From: Alicyclobacillus sp. ALC3
GTDB lineage: Bacteria; Bacillota; Bacilli; Alicyclobacillales; Alicyclobacillaceae
Assembly (NCBI RefSeq): GCF_028751195.1
Contig: NZ_CP066784.1
Span: forward strand, 434,001-498,000
Direction of reading: 5' to 3'
Length of the DNA: 64,000 bases
The notes under the pieces are model-generated. The model did not search any database. It was not told where the DNA came from and saw only the letters and a program-made list of their open reading frames with translations. Shown here piece by piece: positions 1-7,056 of the stretch; the stretch's first letter is position 1, and each line of letters begins with the position of its first letter. A program made the position numbers and the translations under genes.

Positions 1-410
1 CTCCGTTCACTCCCGGTGCTGGTGACCAGGCCGGCGCGATTTACGCGGCCGGCAGTGCCGCAGCAGCGCAAGAGCCGGTGATTGAAGCTACGCCGCACCA
101 ACGGAGCCTTCTGCAGGCAGTTTTCCTGAACATTGTCAACCCGCACGCGTGGATGTTTTGGGTGATCGTCGGATCCCCGATTATCGTCCGGGACGCACAC
201 TTGTCTGTTTGGAACGCGGCAGCGTTTATTATTTTCTTCTACCTGCTTTTGGTTGGATCCAAAGTCGTTCTCGCGGTCGGGGTTGACAAGGGGCTTAAAT
301 CAGTCGGCAGGAATGGCAACGTCTGGGTTCTCCGAGGCACGGCTGTGGCACTCGCGGCGCTTTCCGTGCTGATGTTTGTGTCAGCCATTGTGCAGTTGCT
401 CCAAAAATAA
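1..410 (+). CDS. LysE/RhtB-family exporter, C-terminal part (cut by window edge)
   Basis: The frame is open from base 3 to the stop at 410, so the gene starts before the window. The visible 135 residues hold the motif NIVNPHAWMFW, which matches the N-x-x-NPKAW-type motif of LysE/RhtB amino-acid exporters, followed by two further hydrophobic segments ending close to the C-terminus. Members of this family export amino acids or related metabolites through the cytoplasmic membrane. The substrate cannot be told from this fragment. It ends against a long hairpin shared with the convergent reductase gene. Confidence 0.7.
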   Translation, partial: PFTPGAGDQAGAIYAAGSAAAAQEPVIEATPHQRSLLQAVFLNIVNPHAWMFWVIVGSPIIVRDAHLSVWNAAAFIIFFYLLLVGSKVVLAVGVDKGLKSVGRNGNVWVLRGTAVALAALSVLMFVSAIVQLLQK

Positions 411-412
411 CG

Positions 413-479
413 ATGAGCGAGACCAGTGTTGCACGCAGCGTGGCATAGAGGCCCACGCTGCGCACCTGGTCTCGCTCAT
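413..479. terminator. Long hairpin between convergent genes
   Basis: A perfect 14-bp outer stem (413-426 with 466-479) encloses a perfect 9-bp inner stem (435-443 with 453-461). It lies between the stop of the LysE-type gene and the stop of the aldo/keto reductase, so it probably ends transcription from both sides, although there is no clear U-run. Confidence 0.6.
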
Positions 480-524
480 GTTATCTCCTCAGCCACTCTC
501 AAAAACAGAAGGATGTCCGCTCCA

Positions 525-1502
525 TCACCACGCGTACGCCTCTGGAGCCGGTTTCCCAGGCCCTGGGAAGATCTCGTCGAGCTTTTGCAACACGTCAACG
601 GTCAGCTTCACATCCACCACCCGGAGGCTCTCGGTCAACTGTTCGGCCGTACGAGGGCCGATGATCGGCGCCGTCACAGTGGGGTTAGTGAGTAACCAGG
701 CCAGCGCCACGACGTCTTGCGGTTCCCCGATGTCTTGGCACAGAAGGGCGAACTGTTCGAGTTGACTGCGGTGCTTTTGGAACAGCTCCTCCGAGCGTGT
801 GCTGCGAACACCCGTGCGTTCAAGGGCGTGGCGGCCTAGTAATCCGCCCATCAATGGACTCCACGGAATGACACCCAAGCCGTGGAACTCTGCCGATGGC
901 AATACCTCATACTCCGGCTCCCGACGGAGCAGGTTGTAGATGTGTTGCTCCGAGACAAGGCCGAGAAAGTGACGTTCCTTCGCCGCCGCTTGGGCAACCG
1001 AGATGTGCCACCCAGCAAAGTTGCTCGACCCGACATAGCCAACCTTGCCTTGGTTCACAGCAACTTCGAATGCTCCCCATAGTTCGTCCCATGTCGCGTG
1101 ACGTTCAATGTGATGCATCTGGTAGAGTTCGACGTGATCAGTCTGCAATCGGCGCAACGAGCCATCCAAATGACGGCGGATCTTGTAGGCAGACAAACCG
1201 GCTGGGGCGTTTGGTCCATCGTTCTCATCGTCCATGATGTTGTATACTTTCGTCGCTAGGACCACTTTTTCGCGGCGGTTGCCACCTTGCTTGAACCACC
1301 GCCCGACAATTTCTTCTGTTCGTCCACGGTGACCAAGTCCGCCGTATACGTTTGCGGTGTCAAAGAAGTTTATTCCAGCGTCAAGCGCGGCGTCCATGAT
1401 GCGGAACGACTCTTGTTCGTCCGTAGTCGGGCCAAAGTTCATCGTACCCAGACACAAACGGCTCACGCGCAGGCCGGTGCGGCCAAGGTATGCATACTCC
1501 AT
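525..1502 (-). CDS. Aldo/keto reductase
   Basis: A 325-residue NADPH-dependent aldo/keto reductase of the TIM-barrel superfamily. The catalytic tetrad is visible as D48 (FFDTANVYG), Y53, K85 (ATKVY) and H130 (ELYQMH). The C-terminal IIGPRTAEQL stretch fits the cofactor phosphate-binding region. The start ATG at 1502 follows GGAAAGG by a good distance, and the longer in-frame ATG at 1532 lacks a ribosome binding site. The substrate is unknown; the sequence resembles the general-stress AKR group (YajO/Gsp69-like). Nothing in the neighbourhood ties it to a pathway. Confidence 0.85.
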   Translation of the reverse strand: MEYAYLGRTGLRVSRLCLGTMNFGPTTDEQESFRIMDAALDAGINFFDTANVYGGLGHRGRTEEIVGRWFKQGGNRREKVVLATKVYNIMDDENDGPNAPAGLSAYKIRRHLDGSLRRLQTDHVELYQMHHIERHATWDELWGAFEVAVNQGKVGYVGSSNFAGWHISVAQAAAKERHFLGLVSEQHIYNLLRREPEYEVLPSAEFHGLGVIPWSPLMGGLLGRHALERTGVRSTRSEELFQKHRSQLEQFALLCQDIGEPQDVVALAWLLTNPTVTAPIIGPRTAEQLTESLRVVDVKLTVDVLQKLDEIFPGPGKPAPEAYAW

Positions 1503-1821
1503 GTCGGTCACCCTTTCCGGCCACTCTGACAAGGGCCACCGCCTAGTCTATCGTTTCGCCGCTCGATTTTCCAACCGTTTGCCCGCCTTCTCAAGCCAAC
1601 AGAGACCGGTGGTAGGTGAACTCGACCCGCCACAACGGGACGTTATTCCTAGATAGATGCCGCTCCGCTTCACTATCTGCACCCCCGTAGCTGAAGCATG
1701 GAAGTTCATCGCCCTGTACATACTCCATGTGAACGTGACGTATGGTGCAAAGGGACTCGCGAGATACAAGCCAGTAATCCCAAACGTCCCGGGACACACT
1801 GAACGCGATAGGAGGAGGAAC

Positions 1822-2415
1822 ATGTCTTTTCCAGTATCCCCGTTTTGGCCTGTGGCGATTGGGTTCCTCGCCCTTTCCATTAACTATTTTGTGCAAGGCG
1901 GTACAACACTAGCGAGCGGACCAGGGTGGACAAAAGAAAAAGATCGGTATGACCGGACTGTGGGCCTCTGGGGGATCTTTCTCGGCGGGTTCGGGCAGCT
2001 GTTGACAGGTACTTATCTGATGGTGGGCCTTTCGTGGTTCCCGGTGTACCGCCATGCAGCACCGCTGTACATGGCAGCGGTAGCGTTCACCGTGTATGGA
2101 ATTCACTGGATTGTCATTGGCTGGCGACGCTACACAGGCAGCGATCCGGGACCAGAAGCTTGGATGGCCATTCCATTGTTAGGTCTCAGTGTCCTCGGTG
2201 CTGTTTCATTTGCCGGCAATCGCGACATTCCGGTGATGATTTTGTTCGTCGGGCTCGTTCTGATCTACATCTCAGAAATCCCTTCCCGGTTCATGAACAG
2301 CAAGTTCTGGGAGAAATCAACCGGTTTATTCCAATTACTAACAGGCATTTGGCTGCTGTACCTGACCTATGGTGTCACGCTCAACTTCGCCAATGGGATG
2401 CAGTGGTGGGTGTAG
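1822..2415 (+). CDS. GPR1/FUN34/YaaH-type acetate transporter-like membrane protein
   Basis: A 197-residue, about six-TM membrane protein. The segments GIFLGGFGQLLTGTYLM and AFTVYGIHW match the pattern of the acetate/succinate channel family (SatP, YaaH), where similar Gly/Gln and YG-x-x-W motifs occur. Small weak-acid uptake is the likely role, but AmiS/UreI-type proteins have a similar size and topology and cannot be excluded. The start is fixed by GGAGGAGG seven bases before the ATG at 1822. A strong terminator follows the stop. Confidence 0.55.
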   Translation: MSFPVSPFWPVAIGFLALSINYFVQGGTTLASGPGWTKEKDRYDRTVGLWGIFLGGFGQLLTGTYLMVGLSWFPVYRHAAPLYMAAVAFTVYGIHWIVIGWRRYTGSDPGPEAWMAIPLLGLSVLGAVSFAGNRDIPVMILFVGLVLIYISEIPSRFMNSKFWEKSTGLFQLLTGIWLLYLTYGVTLNFANGMQWWV

Positions 2416-2426
2416 ACACATCGGAT

Positions 2427-2465
2427 GCTGAGGCGACGTCGACCGTCCGTCGATGTCGCCTCAGC
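2427..2465 (+). terminator. Rho-independent terminator, convergent
   Basis: A perfect 11-bp stem, GCTGAGGCGAC (427-437 of the 2 kb block) with its complement at 2455-2465, is extended by an inner TCGAC/GTCGA pairing and followed by TTCTT. It ends the transporter gene and faces the end of the EAL gene. Confidence 0.75.
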
Positions 2466-2476
2466 TTCTTGTAAGT

Positions 2477-4216
2477 TCACAGCACCTCAGATATCACGGG
2501 TCCTGTACGAAACATGGCTTCAATCTGGTCCGCCGGGAGAGGTTTTGCAAGAAGAAAACCTTGCACCATGTCACACCCTCGCCCCTGTAGAATTTCCAAC
2601 TGTTTCTTTTCTTCAACCCCTTCGGCCACAACTTTCATGCCGAGACTATGGGCAAGTTGAATCGTCCCAGTGACAATCGACAGGGAACTAAAATCCTCCA
2701 GCATAGTCCGAACAAACACTTGGTCAATCTTCAAATGTGTCGGTTGAAACCGCCGCAGGTATGCTAGCGACGAGTACCCCGTGCCAAAATCGTCAATTGC
2801 AATCTTCACGCCAAGTTCGCGAATGTTCTGCAACTCCTGTACGATCGCGAGAGAGTTCTCCATCAGGCATCCTTCTGTTATTTCAATAGCCAACCACTCG
2901 GGATCCAGCCCTGTTTGGAGGAGCACCTGCTGAACTTCCTGAAATACATGTCCCGCTTGAAACTGCTTGGGGGAAATGTTCACAGATACGACCATAGCTG
3001 GATACCCAGCATCCTGCCAGGCTCGGTTTTGCGCACAGGCTGTCCACAAGACGAATCGGCCTAATGGCTCAATCAACCCAGTTGTCTCGGCAACGGGGAT
3101 AAACTCCGTCGGCGAGATCCACTCTCCATTAGCCCGTTTCCACCGCAGTAAGGCCTCCACCGAACCAATCCGATTTCCTTGTTGAACCAAGAACTTCGGC
3201 TGGTAGTGGACTTCAAACTCTTGGTTGTCAAGCGCAGTCGGCAACAGGTCTTCTATGTCCAGACGCCGTTTGACGTAAGATGCGTCTGTCGGATGATAAA
3301 AATTGATACGTGTGCCAGGATGAGCGACTGAGTACATGGCGACCGCGGCGTGATTGATCAGTTGCTGAACGTCGGTAGCGGAATCTGGATACGCAGCCGC
3401 CCCCATTCGCGGTGAGACCAGCAACCTTCGTGAATGTATGGTCAGTGGCATGCGAAATGCGCCGAGAAGTCGTTCCCCTATCATGCGTGCATCTTCCACA
3501 CTGTTTAGCCGATGGCTCAAGATCGCGAACTCCTCTTCACCAATCCGCACAACCTCGTCATCTGGATGAAGGACTTCCTTCAATCGCTGTGCCACTGAAG
3601 CGACCAGTTGTTCTCCAAACGCGTAGCCTTCCACATTCGCGAACAACTTTACTTTATCCAGGTTTAAAACGAAGGCATCGATTCGTTGGAATTGTCTGTG
3701 CCAGTTCGCGAACAACTCGTCCAGATAGCGACGGGTGTACGTCATCGTGATGGGGTCACGGTATATCGCTGTTTCGAGGTCAATCGCGTGCGCCAACAAG
3801 CCAGCTGCCGACCGCATCACTTTGAGTTGTTCAGTGCTCGGGATGGACATTCCATCGTCAATGAAGCAGACGGTCCCAACACGCTGTCGAGACTGATTCT
3901 CTATGGGTATCCCTGCGAAGCTCACAGCGCCTAACATCTTGGTAATTTCGAAGGCAGACGTTTGCGGGTGACGGGAAGCATCGTCGATGACAAGAATGTC
4001 ATCGACCGCGCAGACTAACGAACAGTATGTGCGAGAGAGGGGCCAAAAACCTTCTGAAACCAGGCATTCACCTCGGTTGCGAACAGCTACAACGGCATTT
4101 GTTCGACCGTCGTTGACTGCGACAAACAAAGTGCCGTTCGGGATGAACGAACCGAGTATGTCCAACATTTGATTAGCCGCTTGTCTGAACGTGCCGTTCG
4201 CCAGTATACTGAGCAT
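2477..4216 (-). CDS. GAF-GGDEF(degenerate)-EAL cyclic-di-GMP phosphodiesterase
   Basis: A 579-residue cytoplasmic signalling protein. An N-terminal GAF sensor (about 1-160) is followed by a GGDEF domain whose signature reads GEEEF, so the second Gly is lost and cyclase activity is unlikely. The EAL domain (about 320-570) has all the usual active-site motifs: EALLRW, VNISPKQF, ITEGCLMEN, DDFGTGYSSL, LKID and AEGVE. The expected reaction is hydrolysis of c-di-GMP to pGpG, perhaps tuned by GTP or a GAF ligand. The ATG at 4216 follows GGGAGAAG. A c-di-GMP-I riboswitch and terminator lie directly upstream on the same strand, so the enzyme's own substrate controls its expression. Confidence 0.9.
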   Translation of the reverse strand: MLSILANGTFRQAANQMLDILGSFIPNGTLFVAVNDGRTNAVVAVRNRGECLVSEGFWPLSRTYCSLVCAVDDILVIDDASRHPQTSAFEITKMLGAVSFAGIPIENQSRQRVGTVCFIDDGMSIPSTEQLKVMRSAAGLLAHAIDLETAIYRDPITMTYTRRYLDELFANWHRQFQRIDAFVLNLDKVKLFANVEGYAFGEQLVASVAQRLKEVLHPDDEVVRIGEEEFAILSHRLNSVEDARMIGERLLGAFRMPLTIHSRRLLVSPRMGAAAYPDSATDVQQLINHAAVAMYSVAHPGTRINFYHPTDASYVKRRLDIEDLLPTALDNQEFEVHYQPKFLVQQGNRIGSVEALLRWKRANGEWISPTEFIPVAETTGLIEPLGRFVLWTACAQNRAWQDAGYPAMVVSVNISPKQFQAGHVFQEVQQVLLQTGLDPEWLAIEITEGCLMENSLAIVQELQNIRELGVKIAIDDFGTGYSSLAYLRRFQPTHLKIDQVFVRTMLEDFSSLSIVTGTIQLAHSLGMKVVAEGVEEKKQLEILQGRGCDMVQGFLLAKPLPADQIEAMFRTGPVISEVL

Positions 4217-4263
4217 GCGACTTCTTCTCCCTTGGAACGTGCCCGTCAATACAATATGTAGGT

Positions 4264-4300
4264 AAAAAAAACACCCATCTCACGGTAAATCTGATGGGCG
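4264..4300 (-). terminator. Riboswitch expression-platform terminator
   Basis: On the minus strand ACGCCCATC pairs with GATGGGTGT (nine pairs, one G-U) around a 13-base loop and is followed by an eight-T run. It sits between the c-di-GMP aptamer and the EAL gene, where a transcription-attenuation switch would be placed. Confidence 0.85.
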
Positions 4301-4308
4301 TTCCGCCT

Positions 4309-4392
4309 TCTTGCAACTGGCTGGCATGGCGTCTGAACGCCGAAGCCCCTGTAGTTTTGCGTCACTGTGTTTCCACAGCTATGCCCGATTAC
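4309..4392 (-). promoter_or_regulatory. Cyclic-di-GMP-I (GEMM-I) riboswitch aptamer
   Basis: On the minus strand the sequence shows the GEMM-I layout. A P2 hairpin CTGTG-GAAA-CACAG with a GNRA tetraloop (4365-4378) is followed by the signature joining segment GACGCAAA (4356-4363). Next come ACTACAGGGGCT, the P3 hairpin GGCGT-TCAG-ACGCC (4328-4341), and ATGCCAGCC with GTTGC closing. A terminator and a c-di-GMP phosphodiesterase gene follow. Whether ligand binding turns the gene on or off cannot be decided by eye. Confidence 0.9.
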
Positions 4393-4695
4393 TATTTACT
4401 TATAATTCCCAAAAAAGCCGCCGAATCTAGTAAGGTAATTCTACCCCTGCGTGTTCATTCCTGCAATAGTGACAAAAATCGACTCATGTCGGTATTGAAA
4501 ACCGTTGATTGGCCGACACCTCTGCTTGGGCAAGTCACCTTGGTACTCTGTCCACACCGCGGCCATCTGCGTGTACATACGATGTACGACCCAGGTGGAG
4601 AAGAACGTGCCCGTACACCTCCTTTCAGGCGACAGGCGCCAGGCGACGCCCACCGCTCTGGCGCCGCTCCACCTGTGTAGTGTACGTTCGTCACA
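4391..4695. other. Intergenic region with nested inverted repeats
   Basis: No convincing gene is seen here. The minus-strand leader promoter of the EAL gene (TATAAG about 4400-4405) should lie at its left end. At its right end several inverted repeats are nested: CAGGTGGAG/CTCCACCTG, GGCGCCAG/CTGGCGCC, and GTACAT/ATGTAC. They suggest a folded RNA or a small repeat element, but no known RNA family was recognised. Confidence 0.35.
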
Positions 4696-4977
4696 TCATT
4701 TGGTTTTTTTCCAGAGCAACAATCTGTCTTTTCGCCTCTGTGGGTCGATACCTTGTTGTACCAACCACTGCGCTGCCTTCCGTTTGTCCGACGGAGTGAG
4801 TTCGATTCCAAACGAAGTAGACAAGTCGTCAATCACCCGAGTCGCAGACTCCACTGTGGCAACGTCTTGCCGCGTGTACTTGCCAACTACCTGGTTTGCT
4901 CGTCGCCAGTGTACGGGATTCGCCATCTTCCGCCGAAAAGCCCGCAACGACGCACTCCCTGATTGTTCCTTTCCCAC
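4696..4977 (-). CDS. Small hypothetical protein
   Basis: A 93-residue basic, soluble protein of no recognised family. It has a charged C-terminal end (RRKDRLLLWKKTK) and a predicted helical middle (ATRVIDDLSTSFGIELTPSDKRKAA). The preferred start is the GTG at 4977, seven bases after GGGAGG; an upstream TTG-ATG pair overlaps that ribosome binding site. Codon use and the good ribosome binding site suggest a real gene. Function unknown. Confidence 0.5.
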   Translation of the reverse strand: MGKEQSGSASLRAFRRKMANPVHWRRANQVVGKYTRQDVATVESATRVIDDLSTSFGIELTPSDKRKAAQWLVQQGIDPQRRKDRLLLWKKTK

Positions 4978-5014
4978 CACACCGCCTCCCATCAAATCAG
5001 ACTACCGACAGCAT

Positions 5015-5057
5015 ATTCGTACGTACGCCAGACGGATGGACGTTCGTGCGTACGAAT
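5015..5057. repeat. 13-bp inverted repeat downstream of DedA
   Basis: ATTCGTACGTACG (5015-5027) is the near-perfect inverse of CGTGCGTACGAAT (5045-5057), with one G-T pair. It lies between the DedA stop and the next minus-strand start. It could be the dedA terminator without a U-run, or an operator for the small downstream gene. Confidence 0.4.
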
Positions 5058-5072
5058 TTGCTGGACAGTTGT

Positions 5073-5684
5073 CTACTGCATAGGAGGACGATTGCGATAT
5101 GAGCGCCGTAATCGCGCCCACCATATGAGAGTCAGAGTCGTCAGGATGACAGCTATGCTCCCGCTCAACAGCCCGTGTTTTGAAAACACTGGCCACGCGC
5201 GTTCCCAGACGCTCCCGAGTGACTCTCCGAACGTCAAAAAGGCCGTCACCCAGATGACCGTCCCAATGGTGTTATAGATGAGAAACACTCCAACTTGCAG
5301 GCGACTTACCCCAGCGAGATAAGGAACAAGCACCTGCACCCCAGGCAGCCACTTTCCGATAATCAAAACCGCCGGTCCGTATTTCTGAAAACGGTCGTCT
5401 GCACCATCTAACTTTTCCTTCGTAATCCTGATTCGTGCACCAAACTGCTCGAGGAACGGGCGGCCGACAAGGCGGCCGATGATGTATGCCAACATCGAGC
5501 CCGCCAGACTCCCCGCCAGAGCTACAGACAGGACCGGCAGTGCCCCGAAGGCACCACGGTGCACCTGCAACCCTGCTGCAATCAAGGCAGATTCGGCGAA
5601 TGACGGGATGCCGACGATTTCGAGGAACAGAACTAGAAAGAGACTCACGTACCCGTAACTGTGCAACCAAGTCATCGCAGGCAT
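5073..5684 (-). CDS. DedA/VTT-family membrane protein
   Basis: A 203-residue polytopic membrane protein of the DedA (SNARE-associated/VTT) family. The typical features are an early E-x-x-G-IP-S motif (FLEIVGIPSFAES), the G-x-x-x-G segment with YIIGRLVGRPFLE, and the FGARIRITKEKLD plus F-x-x-x-GP-x-x-x-x-GKWLPGVQ-x-x-x-P-x-LAG region. DedA proteins act in lipid-carrier flipping and membrane homeostasis. The ATG at 5684 is preferred over the ATG two codons upstream because it is correctly spaced from AAAGGTG. Confidence 0.85.
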   Translation of the reverse strand: MPAMTWLHSYGYVSLFLVLFLEIVGIPSFAESALIAAGLQVHRGAFGALPVLSVALAGSLAGSMLAYIIGRLVGRPFLEQFGARIRITKEKLDGADDRFQKYGPAVLIIGKWLPGVQVLVPYLAGVSRLQVGVFLIYNTIGTVIWVTAFLTFGESLGSVWERAWPVFSKHGLLSGSIAVILTTLTLIWWARLRRSYRNRPPMQ

Positions 5685-5728
5685 AACCATTCACCTTTCG
5701 ACACCCGCGAGGGCAAAGTGGGCAGACT

Positions 5729-5947
5729 TTATAACTGTATGTCCACAGTGCTGACCTCATGTCGAATGAACGAAGAACAACCGCTGGCGATAGGACTAAC
5801 CTTGAACTGGCATGAAACACACACGGTAAGCGGGTAGTTAACTCCACCAATCTGGCGGAAACCGGTGTGAAAGACGTGTTCACCATGACGGTCGACAAGG
5901 GAGTGGCACAGCATACACCAAGCCTGATCCGGATGGATAACAATCAC
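5729..5947 (-). CDS. Small CxxC-CxxC protein (possible zinc ribbon)
   Basis: A 72-residue product with two Cys pairs, CMLC near residue 11 and CVSC near residue 43, spaced as in a zinc or iron ribbon. The first codon would be a GTG at 5947 that lies directly against GAGAGG, an unusually short spacing, so the start is uncertain. It is not assigned to a family. A tandem DosR-like palindrome pair lies about 100 bp upstream. Confidence 0.4.
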   Translation of the reverse strand: MIVIHPDQAWCMLCHSLVDRHGEHVFHTGFRQIGGVNYPLTVCVSCQFKVSPIASGCSSFIRHEVSTVDIQL

Positions 5948-6250
5948 CCTCTCACAGTCGTTGTCTATGCAACACCGCCTACTACCGACTTAAAATGTCC
6001 ACCCGTCCTATCATACAGGCATTCGTCTGAACCTATCATGGGGCTTTTGTCTCCTGATTGCTGGGACTTTTGTCCCTGCAGGCCAACACGTTTGAATGCG
6101 CGGACTGTTCCACGTTGACACAAGGCGACTCCGTGCGCGCCTACGAGTTAGGCGGTATACTGGAAGTGCACAGTACGGCGCGCGACTTCGCGCGGTGCGG
6201 CACTGTGAGGTGTTGTGCGCGAGTCGTCGAAGCCGGAGGTGACTGTTGTC
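5948..6250. promoter_or_regulatory. Regulatory intergenic region with two DosR/NarL-like palindromes
   Basis: No gene is seen. GGGACTTTTGTCCC (6063-6076) is a perfect inverted repeat, and a weaker copy GGGGCTTTTGTCTCC (6040-6054) lies 23 bp away. Both resemble the GGGACTTTNGTCCC core known for the hypoxia and nitric-oxide response regulator DosR of actinobacteria. They precede the tiny membrane protein gene at 6251. A CGCGCGACTTCGCGCG palindrome also lies here, near 6180-6195. Confidence 0.5.
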
Positions 6251-6355
6251 ATGTACGAAGAAAAAGAACTGATTGGTCGGAAGAAGGTCTGGTTCTTCAT
6301 CATCCTGTTTGCCATCTGCATCTTTTTAGTGCTCGTTGGCATCTTTGTGTTTTAA
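6251..6355 (+). CDS. 34-residue single-span membrane protein
   Basis: A tiny ORF with an excellent GGAGGTG ribosome binding site ten bases upstream of its ATG. The product has a charged N-terminus (MYEEKELIGRKK) followed by one hydrophobic helix (about 14-34), so it is a typical small membrane protein with the N-terminus inside. It is followed after 12 bases by the next gene, which suggests an operon. The position beside heme-copper-like and anaerobic genes raises the possibility of an accessory peptide of a respiratory complex, but this is inference only. Confidence 0.65.
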   Translation: MYEEKELIGRKKVWFFIILFAICIFLVLVGIFVF

Positions 6356-6367
6356 GGGGGGAACCCG

Positions 6368-6595
6368 ATGAAGGTTGTCAAGGTGTCCAAAAACCTGCTC
6401 AATCCCGTCCGTTTACCGGGGATGGGTCGCAGCATCGAAGTATTCGGTTTATCCGAATCCGAAGTGTTGGAAATCCGGTCCTCGTTCACCCGTCGTGAAC
6501 TGGTTGTAGAGTTCGAAGAACAGCCTGGCCAACAGCTTCCCGTGGTGCAGTTGTGGGCGAACCCACACGGGTCCGACGTGACCCTATTCGTGTAG
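6368..6595 (+). CDS. Small hypothetical protein
   Basis: A 75-residue soluble protein with a good GGGGGG ribosome binding site and a 12-base gap to the upstream 34-residue gene. It is rich in charged residues, has no cysteines, and has a beta-type pattern near the end (VVQLWANPHGSDVTLFV). Not recognised. It is probably co-transcribed with the small membrane protein from the DosR-like promoter region. It faces the end of the MIP18-type gene. Confidence 0.55.
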   Translation: MKVVKVSKNLLNPVRLPGMGRSIEVFGLSESEVLEIRSSFTRRELVVEFEEQPGQQLPVVQLWANPHGSDVTLFV

Positions 6596-6617
6596 CGTTC
6601 GCCCCAAGGTCCAACTC

Positions 6618-6693
6618 CTACGCAGGCGACCGGCAGAGGCCCAGGCTAAATCTGTGCGTCTCCCAGCGACTGACGTCGCAAAAACCTGCGTAG
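6618..6693. terminator. Long hairpin between convergent genes
   Basis: CTACGCAGG (6618-6626) pairs with CCTGCGTAG (6685-6693), with an inner GCGAC/GTCGC pairing. It lies between the stops of a plus- and a minus-strand gene, so it is a probable bidirectional terminator. Confidence 0.5.
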
Positions 6694-6753
6694 TTGACCA
6701 CGGGGAGTCCGGTGCGGCCGTCAAATTTGACACGGATTGGAGCGACGCGTTGA

Positions 6754-7056
6754 TCAGCGAAAACCCAATTGCGCTTGGGCTTGTTCTGACATCAACTCGG
6801 GCGACCAAGGCGGGTCCCATACGACATCGACGTACACCATGCCCACACCGAACGCCTGCGCAGCTGCCCACTCTACGTTACTACTGATACTATCGTGCGC
6901 CGGACAGCCAGGGGTGGTCATCGTCATCTCGATGTGAAGTGTACCTTCTTCCGGCTCCTCCATTTTATAAATGAGACCTAAATCGACTACATTCACACCA
7001 ATCTCCGGGTCGTACACGTTCCTCAGATGCTCCCGCACTTCATCGAGATTAATCAT
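6754..7056 (-). CDS. MIP18-family (DUF59) metal-sulfur cluster assembly factor
   Basis: A 100-residue protein of the MIP18/SufT/PaaD-like family. It shows the N-terminal VYDPEIGVNVVDLGLIY block and the signature Cys in TMTTPGCPAHDSI. Such proteins help load FeS clusters into target enzymes. The ATG at 7056 overlaps the stop of the upstream 12-TM gene by eight bases, so translation is coupled. The operon order is DUF2249 protein, 12-TM protein, MIP18 protein. Its place suggests it matures an FeS partner of this system, such as nitrate reductase, but that is inferred. Confidence 0.85.
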   Translation of the reverse strand: MINLDEVREHLRNVYDPEIGVNVVDLGLIYKMEEPEEGTLHIEMTMTTPGCPAHDSISSNVEWAAAQAFGVGMVYVDVVWDPPWSPELMSEQAQAQLGFR

